Positions 16,006-25,000 of a stretch of DNA of 64,000 bases are shown here, in pieces (the stretch's first letter is position 1; each line of letters begins with the position of its first letter). Origin of the DNA: Streptomyces sp. NBC_01497 (GTDB lineage: Bacteria; Actinomycetota; Actinomycetes; Streptomycetales; Streptomycetaceae); NCBI RefSeq assembly GCF_036250695.1, contig NZ_CP109427.1:7750001-7814000 (forward strand), given 5' to 3'. A program made the translations under genes and the position numbers. The notes below the pieces were generated by a model, which was given only the letters and a program-made list of their open reading frames with translations, was not told the DNA's origin and ran no database searches.

Positions 16006-16880
16006 GCCTCGGCCCCCGCGCGGTCGTCGTCCACCGCACCAGCGAGTACGAGGAGTTGCTCGCCCGGCACGGGACCCGCGGCCAGGCCGCGTTCTTCCTC
16101 GCCTCGCACGGCCGGGACATCGCGGAACCAGCCGGCCGTCACCACCGGGCCGCACAGGTCCGCGCCGCGGTGGCGGCCGCGGTGCCGCCGGGGTGGCGGC
16201 GGGCGCGGGTCGAACGTGCCGACCTCGACCGCTTCCTGTTCGCACCCGAGGACGTCGTGGTCGTCGTGGGCCAGGACGGCCTGGTCGCCAACGCGGCGAA
16301 GTACCTGAAGGACCAGCCGGTGATCGGTATCGACACCGATCCGGGCCGCAACCCCGGTGTGCTCGTGCGCCATCGGGGCGAGGACGCGGCACGGCTGCTG
16401 CGTGCGGCGGGCGCGGGCCGGGGGGCGTACGACGAGCGGACGATGGTCGAGGCGGTCACGGACGACGGGCAGCGGCTACTGGCGCTCAACGAGATCTATC
16501 TGGGCCACCGGGGTCATCAGAGCGCGCGTTACCGCATTGGCGGCGAGGCACAGGCGTCGTCCGGCATCCTCGTCGGCACCGGCACCGGAGCGACGGGCTG
16601 GCTGCGGTCCCTGTGGCAGGAGCGCGGAGGGACACTGCCCCTGCCGGACCCGTGCCTGCGCCGGCTGCTGTGGTTCGTGCGGGAGGCGTGGCCGTCCCCC
16701 GTCACCGGCACCACGGCGTCCGGCGGCGTCATCGCCGACGGGGAGCGCCTCGCTGTCACCGTGGAGTCGGAGCGTCTCGTCGCCTTCGGGGACGGCATGG
16801 AGGCCGACGCGCTGGACCTCACCTGGGGACAGACGGTCCACCTGGGCTGCGCGGAGCGCACCCTGCGTCTGCTGGTGTGA
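16002..16880 (+). CDS. NAD(+)/ATP-NAD kinase-like protein, divergent
   Basis: A 292-residue protein of the NAD kinase/diacylglycerol kinase-like fold. VVVVVGQDGLVANAAKYL at about residues 85-102 occupies the place of the GGDGT motif, LNEIYLGH at about 163-170 supplies the NE pair, and SSGILVGTGTGATGWLRS at about 185-202 is the Gly-rich nucleotide loop. The C-terminal beta sandwich follows. True NAD kinases carry GGDGT; here the second Gly is Gln and the Thr is Leu, so catalysis or substrate may differ. The four-base overlap with the SPFH gene strongly suggests joint function. Inference: a membrane-scaffolded enzyme of NAD or lipid-type phosphorylation. Substrate is unproven. Confidence 0.78.
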   Translation: MSLGPRAVVVHRTSEYEELLARHGTRGQAAFFLASHGRDIAEPAGRHHRAAQVRAAVAAAVPPGWRRARVERADLDRFLFAPEDVVVVVGQDGLVANAAKYLKDQPVIGIDTDPGRNPGVLVRHRGEDAARLLRAAGAGRGAYDERTMVEAVTDDGQRLLALNEIYLGHRGHQSARYRIGGEAQASSGILVGTGTGATGWLRSLWQERGGTLPLPDPCLRRLLWFVREAWPSPVTGTTASGGVIADGERLAVTVESERLVAFGDGMEADALDLTWGQTVHLGCAERTLRLLV

Positions 16881-17058
16881 CCGCTCCGACGCGCCCCTGG
16901 CCCCGAAACCTGAGGCCCCTGGAAACCCGACCCCCGAAGCCCGAGCGCCGGAACCCGAACCCCGAAACCCCGAGCCCGGAACCGGAACCCCGGGGACCAA
17001 GCGGCCCGTTGACGGGGCGGCGGTCCGCCCGTGTCCGCGCACCCGTAGCGGAACGGGA

Positions 17059-17748
17059 TCACCCGGGACGGCCCGGTCCCTCCGGCGCGCCGAGCCGGTT
17101 GATGTCACGGCTGTCCAGCACGGTGGGGCCCGTCCCGCCGAGGCCCACCACGGCGATCATGGCCCGGCCGAGTGCGTCGGTCGTCGTCGTATGGCCGGGC
17201 GCCAGCCTGTGCAGCACCGGATAGAGCCAGGAGCTCGCGCGGTACATCCACCGGTACCATGCCGTCCTCGACACGGCGCCGTGCATGGGACGGATGTAGC
17301 CCGGCCGGAACATGTAGGCGTGGAAGTCCATCGCCAGCAGCTCGTTCTCCGTGCGGCCCTTGACGCGGGCCCAGAACGACCGTCCCGCCTCCGTACTGTC
17401 GGTGCCCTCGCCCGACACGTAGGTGAACGTCACGGACGGTCCTGCCGCCGCCACCACGCGGGCCGCGGCCAGGGTGACATCGTGCGTGACACTGACGTAC
17501 TCCTCCTCGGACAGCCCGGCCGCGCTGACGCCCAGGCAGAAGAAGCAGGCGTCGAGCCCGGTGAACTCGCCCTGGAGCGAGGCGAAGTCGGTGAAGTCCT
17601 GGTGCACGATCTGGCGCACCTCGGGGTCACTCAGGCCGAGCGGGGCACGCACGACGAGGACCACCTCCGTGACCCGCTCGTCCCGCAGGCACGCGTGCAC
17701 GACGCCCTGCCCCACCATGCCGGACGCTCCGAAGACGACGACCTTCAC
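17059..17748 (-). CDS. NAD(P)-binding epimerase-like protein
   Basis: A 229-residue Rossmann-fold protein starting VVVFGASGMVGQGVV, the dinucleotide-binding GxSGxxGxG loop. It continues with VVLVVRAPLGL, LDACFFCLGVSA, a VTFTYVSGEGTD strand and FRPGYIRPMHG. It lacks a classical YxxxK pair at the usual place, as do many atypical short-chain dehydrogenase/NmrA-like proteins annotated as epimerases. No membrane helix. The start is a GTG at 17748 with AGGGA upstream. It lies 238 bases downstream of the dioxygenase gene on the same strand; a repeat lies between, so membership in the biosynthetic operon is possible but not shown. Confidence 0.8.
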   Translation of the reverse strand: MKVVVFGASGMVGQGVVHACLRDERVTEVVLVVRAPLGLSDPEVRQIVHQDFTDFASLQGEFTGLDACFFCLGVSAAGLSEEEYVSVTHDVTLAAARVVAAAGPSVTFTYVSGEGTDSTEAGRSFWARVKGRTENELLAMDFHAYMFRPGYIRPMHGAVSRTAWYRWMYRASSWLYPVLHRLAPGHTTTTDALGRAMIAVVGLGGTGPTVLDSRDINRLGAPEGPGRPG

Positions 17749-17862
17749 GTGCTGTTCCCTCTTCCGTGGGCGCGGACGCGCCGTGAACCGGTGCGGAGCG
17801 CCACGCTACCCGCCGCACCCGGCGACCACGCTCACCCGCGGTGCGGTGCGGCGTTCCCGCTC

Positions 17863-17907
17863 GGTGGCGTCGGTGGCGTCGGTGGCGTCGGTGGCTGCGG
17901 TGGCTGC
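17863..17907. repeat. Nine-base tandem repeat
   Basis: Three copies of GGTGGCGTC followed by two of GGTGGCTGC, in the gap between the epimerase-like gene and the dioxygenase gene. It is noncoding as far as I can tell. Confidence 0.8.
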
Positions 17908-17986
17908 GGGGCGTTCGCGGCCGGTGACGACGAGCGGGCCCGTGCCGCCCGCGAGCGTCCCGCGGCCGGGGCGGGCCCGCCCGCGG

Positions 17987-18859
17987 TCAGCCCTTCAGCG
18001 GACCGCCGTTGATGGCGATGCGCTGCCCGTAGCGGGTGAACGGGTAGTAGTCGTACGTCGCGTGGTGCTGGACGCAGCGGTTGTCCCAGAACACCAGGGT
18101 GTTCGGCGCCCAGCGGACCCGGCAGCTCAGCACGGGACGGCGCGCCGTCACCGCGAACAGCAGGTCGAGCACGGCGCGGCTCTCCTCCTGGGACAGCTGC
18201 GGAATCCGGGTCGTGTAGGCGGGGTTGACGTACAGCAGCTTGCGGTCGGTCTCCGGATGGCGCACCACCAGGGGGTGTTCACTCTTCGGTGCCACATACC
18301 CCTCGGGCGGGGTCTGGCCCTGGAAAGCGGCGAGTCCGTCGTGGACGGCCGTCATCCCGTCCAGCATCGCGCGCAGCGCGGGCGACAGCATCTCGTACGC
18401 CAGATGCATATTGGCGAAGAGCGTGTCACCGCCGCTCCCGGGCTCCGGAACCCGGGTGAGGTAGAGCATCGAGCCGAGGGACGGCTCGGCGTCGGCGGAG
18501 CCGTCGGTGTGCCAGCCGTTGCCCGCGACGTTGGCGTCCTCCGGGTTGGTGCTGATCTCCAGGACATGCGGATCCCCCTCCGGCGGCGGGGGGTTGACGG
18601 GCCGCAGCTCGCCGAAGTGCCCCGCGAGGCGGCTGTGGTCGTCCTGGGTGATGTGCTGGTCGCGCAGTACCAGCACATGGTGGTCGAGGAACGCGGCCTT
18701 CAGTTCGCGCAGTTGCTCGTCGGTCAGCTCGCGTGAGAGGTCGAGGCCGGTGACTTCGGCGCCGATGATCGGGGTCAGCGGGTCGACACTCAGAGTGCGG
18801 TACTCCCGCGGGGGCCTGGTGGTGATGGCCTCGACCGCGTCGAGTTCGTAACTCTCCAT
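17987..18859 (-). CDS. TauD/TfdA-family Fe(II)/2-oxoglutarate dioxygenase
   Basis: A 290-residue soluble oxygenase. The iron-binding His and Asp lie in GNGWHTDGSADAEPS at about residues 113-127, the distal His in CVQHHATYDYYPF near 265, and the 2-oxoglutarate-binding Arg just after it (RYGQRIAINGG). The opening PIIGAEVTGLDLSRELTDEQLRELKAAFLDHHVLVLRDQ is typical TauD wording. Such enzymes hydroxylate or desaturate small carboxylates; in NRPS clusters they often modify a free amino acid or the finished product. GGAGGA lies six bases before the ATG at 18859. It follows the NRPS/PKS gene on the same strand after a 185-base G-rich spacer, so it is most likely a tailoring enzyme of that pathway. 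Confidence 0.9.
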   Translation of the reverse strand: MESYELDAVEAITTRPPREYRTLSVDPLTPIIGAEVTGLDLSRELTDEQLRELKAAFLDHHVLVLRDQHITQDDHSRLAGHFGELRPVNPPPPEGDPHVLEISTNPEDANVAGNGWHTDGSADAEPSLGSMLYLTRVPEPGSGGDTLFANMHLAYEMLSPALRAMLDGMTAVHDGLAAFQGQTPPEGYVAPKSEHPLVVRHPETDRKLLYVNPAYTTRIPQLSQEESRAVLDLLFAVTARRPVLSCRVRWAPNTLVFWDNRCVQHHATYDYYPFTRYGQRIAINGGPLKG

Positions 18860-18884
18860 GTGTTCCTCCGGTGCGTTCTGCGGG

Positions 18885-18955
18885 TGAGGGGGTGGGGGGG
18901 GTGAGGGGCGAGCTGGTCAGGGATGAGGGAGCGGGAGGGGCAGGGGCAGGGGACA
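18885..18955 (+). other. G-tract-rich spacer with quadruplex potential
   Basis: The plus strand between the NRPS/PKS and dioxygenase genes carries many runs of three to eight G (for example GGGGGTGGGGGGGG and GGGAGGGGCAGGGGCAGGGG), while the transcribed RNA would be C rich. At least two sets of four G runs can be drawn. This is the template strand of the operon, so a structure could affect read-through into the dioxygenase gene. Confidence 0.45.
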
Positions 18956-19044
18956 GCGTGCCTGGGACCAGAGGCGGGGCCGCGCGCCGTGGTGACCACA
19001 GTCTCTCCTCGCTCCGGCCCGCTGGTGCGGCGGTGCGGCGGCGT

Positions 19045-22000
19045 TCACGTGGCGTCGCCTCCGGTTCGGGACAGGGACGCGTCGAGCGCCGCCGCGACGG
19101 TCCGGGCGTGTTCGCCGCGCACGATGCCGTAGTGCGTGGTGTCCAGCACCGTGCACGTCGCGGACTCGGGCAGGTAGGGGTGCCACAGCGCCTCCTGCCC
19201 CGAGGCGGGCGGCGGAGACGGAAGTCCCTCAACGGGCCGCCCCGCCAGCCACAGCCGGGTGGGCGTGGCCGCCAGCGGCCGTACCCGGTGCTGCGCCATG
19301 CTCCGGAGATTGGCGCGGCAGCAGTGCGCGAGGCGTTCCGCGTAGGCGCGTGCCCCCTCGCCGCCCCGCGACGGCCCTTCCGCCCCGTTCCCGCCGCCCT
19401 GGGACAGTTCGGCGGCGAAGACCGTCTCCAACTCGCCGTCGTCGTAGTGCAGGTGGAGCGGCCCCGACTCCGGTGGCGGCGGATCGAGGAGGTCCAGGCC
19501 CGCGAAGGAATCGTCCTCCGCCTCCGCTCGGCACGCCATCTCCAGGGCGACCCAGGCCCCGAACGACCAGCCCGCGAGGCGGAGGTGTGCCGCGTCGCCG
19601 GGGAACCGCGCCCGCAGCGCGGCCCGGTAGTGCGACGCGCGGTCGGCGAGGGTCCACTCCGGCGCCGCCGGGTCGCCCAGTGCCGGATCGGCGATCAGGC
19701 ACACCGTGGCGTGGGGACCGAGAGCCGACACGAGCGAGCGGTAGGCCTGGATGTCGCCTCCGACGGGGTGCACGAGGCACAGCACGTCAGGGCCGGTTCC
19801 CCGCTGCCATGTCTCGATCGCGACGTGGGCGGTGCGGGCCCGGCCCGCCGGGGCGGCGGCCGCTCGGGGGTTCGGGGTCCTCCCGGCCCCGGCCGGTGCC
19901 ACCACCGCGGGAGCCGTTCCGACCGCGGGCCCGGAACCCGTCGCCGCGAGGGGAGGCGTTCCCGAAGTGGTCGGGGTGCCGGGTGCCTCCACGGGTGCGG
20001 GGCCCGTTCCCGTCTCCGGCGCCGAACCTGGTGCCGTCCCTGTCCCTGTCCCGGGCGCCGCATGCGCTGCCGTCACCGATGCGGACCGTGTCCCGCTCTC
20101 CGGTGCCGCCGCGAGCGTGGCCGCGTGTGCGGTGCCCCCGTCCGGGCCGCCGCCCGCCGGTGCCCGCTCGCGCAGTTTGGCCAGGATCTCGGCGAGGGAC
20201 ACCTGATGACTGAGCCAGGACAGTTCCAGCTCGATGTCGAAGTGGCGTTTCACCTCACTGATGAGGTCGAGCATGGTGAGCGAGTCGGCCCCGAGGTCGT
20301 AGAGGGCCGCGTCGGGGTCGATCGCGTCCAGGCCGAGCAGGTCGCGCAGCCAGGCGTCCAGGAGCGCGGGGGCCGAGTCCCCCGAAGGGCCCTGTGCGGC
20401 GTCCGGCGGGCCGTCCGGCGGGGGAGCGGCCACCATCGGTGCCGGGAGCGGCGAGCCGTCCCCGTCGGCCGGGCGTACACGCCCTTCCTGCGGCGCGGCG
20501 CCCTCGTAGAACACCCGCGACGCCTCCAGGCCGGTCGTGGACACCAGCAGGTGCGGCAGTTGCAGGGCGTACGTCCGGTCCAGGACGCGCAGGCCCTCCG
20601 CCACGTCGAGCCCCCGGGCGAGATGAGCCCGGTGCCGCGCGTCCGCGCCCGGTACGCGCAGGGCCATGCCCGTCTCGCGCCAGACGTCCCAGTCGACGGT
20701 GAACCGGGCGGTGGTGTCGTCCGCGCCGCCCCGGTGGTGCGCGAAGGCGTCGAGCAGGCCGGCCGAGGCCGCGTAGTCGAACTGCCCGACACCGCCCAGC
20801 AGGGCCGACATCGACGAGCAGTAGAGCGCGGTGGCCGGCGCGAACCGGGCGATGATCCGCTCCACGAGGAGCGCCCCCGCCAGCCGGGCGGCCGTCCCGG
20901 CGCGGGCCGCGTCGGCGTCCCGCCGGGCGAGCAGCGCGCCGTCCGGTACGCCCGCGGCGTGCACGACCCCGGCGAGGGATTGCGTCCGGCGGGCGATGGC
21001 CGCCAGCACACTTTCGATGCCGCCGCTGTCGTCGGCGCCGCCCGGCGCGCCTGAGCCGCTGATCGCGCCCGCGCCCCCGCTCCCGCCGGGTTCTGCGGCG
21101 CGGAGGTCGGCCTCGACGAGGACGACCCGGTCGGCCCACCGCCGCAGGGCGTCGGGCAGGTGGGGCCGGCGCGCGAGCAGCAGGACCCGGCCCGTACCCC
21201 GCTCCAGCAGCCACTGGGCGACCGCCGTGCCGATCCCGCCCGTGCCGCCGAGGATCAGGTGGTCACCGCCGGCCGGGAGGGCCGGAGTCCCGGCCGGCCC
21301 CGCGTCGACCGGTACGGTGGCCGGGCGCCACCAGAAGCCCTGACGCAGTGCCAGCTGGGCGGGGATTCCCGTGTTCCGCGCGGTGCCGTGCGCGCCCGGT
21401 ACGCGTCCGGCGTGCGCGACGAGTTCCGCGAGCCCGCCGGCGCAGGCCCCGAGGTCGTCCGTCGGCAGGTCCACCCAGTGGCCGCGCGGGAAGCCCTCTT
21501 GTTCCGCCACCGTGGCCGCGCCCGCGAGGAGCCCCAGTTCCGGCCGCGTGACGGTCCCGTCGACGGGACGGGCCCCGTACGACAGCCACCACGGGCGTAC
21601 CGGCGGTGTCCCGGGCCGGCCGGTGACGGCCTGGAGGAGGGCGGCCGGCGCGTCCAGGCAGGCGCGCCGCGCGTGCTCCAGCGTGCCGGGACCCGGCACT
21701 CCGCTCACGGCGAGCGGCAGGGCGTGCAGCCAGTCGATGCCCGCGTGGCCGCTGTCCGCGACCGCGTCGATCAGCAGCCGCAGCGACGCCGGATCCACCG
21801 GGTCCACCTGGTACGCGCCGTCGCCGCGCCGCTCGAACCCCGGGCCGGCCGTGGCGTGCACGACGTGCGCGTGGCGGTCGGCGAAGGGCCGCAGCGCGCC
21901 GGGCGGCACCTCGCCGTCCGTCACGACGACGAGCGCGCGCGGGGACCGCGCCGCCTCGCCCGGGCCCGGGCGAGGCCGCGCACCTGTGGCCGCGCGGTGC

Positions 22001-25000
22001 GACCGTACCCACTGGGGCTGGTGCAGCCAGTCGGCCTCCGCGAGGCGCGGGGGGCCGTCCGTCGCCCCGGCCGGTGGGGCGAGGGGGGTTCCGGCAGGGG
22101 CGGGGAGCGCAGGACCGGCGGCGAGGCTGGTTCGCGGGTGCGTCGGCGGCTCGCTGCTCCCGGTCCGTGCGGCGGCCGGACCCAACGCCGGGCCCGTCCG
22201 GGCCCCGGACGCGGGAAGCCGGGCGAAGACGTGGTCGCGCGGATCGAACGCGGGCGGCGGGAAGTCCCAGGGCGCCGGGGCGGGTTCACCCGTCCCGGCG
22301 ATCGGCCGCCCGGCCGTCCAGGCGTCCGCGAGGTCCCGGGCATCGAGCCCGGCGGGTGCCAGGGGCGGCAGGTCAGGGCCGGGTGTCGTCCGCACGGCAC
22401 CCGTACCGCCGTCCTCGCCCACGGCCCTCAGCCAGGCGACGGCCGCCGCCGCGTCGGCGCAGGGCGCGGCGGCCCGCCAGCGCAGGGCCGGGCGGCCCTC
22501 GCGCAGATGCCGTACGGTCTGCGCGAACGTGTCGGGTCGGGCCGCCAGATGGTCGGCGATCCGCCGCGCGTCGCGGCGCAGGGCGGCCTCGCTGCTGCTC
22601 GACAGCACCAGGCACCGCTCGGGCGAGGCGGCCGCGTTCGGCGTTCTCGCGGCGGACTCCGCCTCCCGCGTCGTCGCACTGCCGTCCTCCAGCACCACAT
22701 GGGCGTTGGTTCCGCCGATGCCGAAGCTGCTGACGGACGCCACCCGGTCGCGCCCGGCGGGCCACGGCTCCGCCCGCGTCGGGATGTGGAACGGCGCGAG
22801 ATCGTCGCCGAAAGCCGGGTTGGGGGCGTGGAAGTCGACGGTCGGCGGGATCTCGCCGTGGTGCAGGGCGAGCGACGCCCGGACGAGGCCGACCACGCCG
22901 GCCGCCGCGCCCAGGTGGCCGATCTGGCTCTTGACCGACGAGAGCGCACACGTGCCCGGTTCGGTCGCGCCGAGCGCCTGCCGCAGCGCCGCCACCTCGA
23001 TCGGGTCGCCGAGCCGGGTGCCGGTGCCGTGCGCCTCCACGTACCCGATGTCCGCGCCGGTCCTGCCGCTCCTGCGCAGCGCGTCCCGGATCACCGTGCG
23101 CTGGCCGGTGAGGGAGGGGGCGCTGTAACTCATCTTGTCCGAACCGTCGTTGTTGACTGCCGAGCCGGTGAGGACGGCGTAGACCGTGTCGCCGTCACGC
23201 CGTGCCGTGCTGAGCGGCTTCAGCACGACCACCCCGGCACCGCTGCCGCCGACCGTGCCGGCGGCGTCGTCGCTGAAGGGCCGGCAGTGCCCGTCGGGGG
23301 AGAAGATGTGCTGCGGCCGGTAGCGGTAGCCGTCGGTGAGTTCGGTGTCGACGAGGACGCCGCCCGCGAGCATCACCTCGGCGTCGCCCTGGCGCAGCAT
23401 GCCCGCGGCCACGTGCACCGCCACGAGCGAACTGGAGCACGCGGACTGCGTGGTGAGCGCGGGGCCCGTCAGTCCGAGATGGAAGGCCGCCTTCGTCGCG
23501 AGGAAGTCCTTCTCGTGGTGGAGCGCCATCTGGAAGCCGTCCGGCAACTGCGACGGGTCGCCGTCGCGCAGCATCGCCTGGAAGTACGTGTTCTCCCCGG
23601 CCCCGGCGACGAGGCCGACCCGGACCCGGGACGTGTCACCGATACCCGCGTGCGCGAGGGCCTCGACGCAGCTCATCAGGAGCTGGCGCTGCTGGGGATC
23701 CATCAGCCTGGCCTCCTGCGGGCTGATGCCGAAATGGCCCGGGTCGAAGGCGAGCGGACCGTCCAACTGGCTCCGCGCGCCCACGAGTCCCGCCGCCGCC
23801 TCGAAGTGCGTGATCCCGCGCCCACCACCCGCGGTCATACGCCAGAAGGACGCCAGGTCCGGTGCGCCGGGCAGCCGTACCGCCATGCCGACGACGGCGA
23901 CCGGCTCGCCGGACGGGGTACGCGAGCCCGTTACGTGCCCACGACCGGGGAGCGGGGCGGTGTCCGCTGCGGCGACCGGTTGCCCGGCGGCCCCACCGGG
24001 GGCCTCGTCCCCGGCTCCGGCTGTCCCCGTGTTCCCCTCGCCCGGGCTACCGCCCGCGGCCGCCCCGGCGTCGAGGAAGCGTGCGAGGGCCGCCACCGTG
24101 ACGTGTTCGAACAGGTCCGTGACGCTGAAGCCGAATCCCAGCCGGGTCGTGCAGTGCAGATGGAACCGCATCAGGTCGAGGCTCGACGCGCCCGCCGCGA
24201 AGAACGTGCTGCCGGACTCCACGGTGCGCCCGGTCACCTCCCGGAACGCCTCCGCGAGCCGGGCTTCGAGGGGAGCCGATCCGACGGGCCCGGACGCGCG
24301 CGGCCTCGCGGATCGCGGGCCGACGGGCTCCGCGTCGAGGGGGCGCCCGGTGCCGCCGGACCGCACCGGCGGACCGGTCCGACCGCCCGGCCCGGCACCG
24401 GGGTCGTGCGGCAGATCCTCGCCGGGCGCCGTGAGCGCGGCTTTCCGGTCCAGTTTCCCGCTCGGCGTGCGGGGCAGCACGGTGAGGAGCCGGAACCGGT
24501 CCAGGCGGACGAACGGCGGGAGCAGCGAGGCCAGATGGGCGCTGAGGCCCTCATGGGTGACATCCCCCCGCCCGGCGTGGCACTGCACGCAGCCGACCAG
24601 CGCCCCGCCGTCGCGCACCACGACGGCCGAGACGACGTCCGGGTGGCGCAGGAGTGCCGCCTCGACCTGGCCCAGTTCCAGCCGGTGACCACTGAACTTG
24701 ATCTGCTGGTCGTCGCGGCCCGCGAAGTGCAGCAGCCCCGCCGTGTCGAACCGCGCCCGGTCGCCGCTGCGGTAGAACAGCCCGAGACCCGGCAGCTCCA
24801 CGAACCGTCGTTCGTTGAGTCCCTGATCCCCCAGGTAGCAGCGGGAGACCATGGACCCGCCGATGAGGAGGTCGCCGGTGCAGCCGGCGGGGACCGGCTC
24901 GTCGCCCTCGTCGACCACGCGCAGCAGCGCGCCCGACACCGCGCTGCCCACGGCGGGACGTTCGGGCCAGTGCGCCGGATCGCCGTCCAGCCGGAGCGCG

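Noticed and set aside
16890..17040. A purine/pyrimidine-biased CCCGAA-type repetitive stretch between convergent genes as a coding Pro-Glu-Pro repeat.
   Set aside because: It lies after the NAD-kinase-like stop codon and before a convergent stop, has no start site, and is better explained as degenerate simple sequence.
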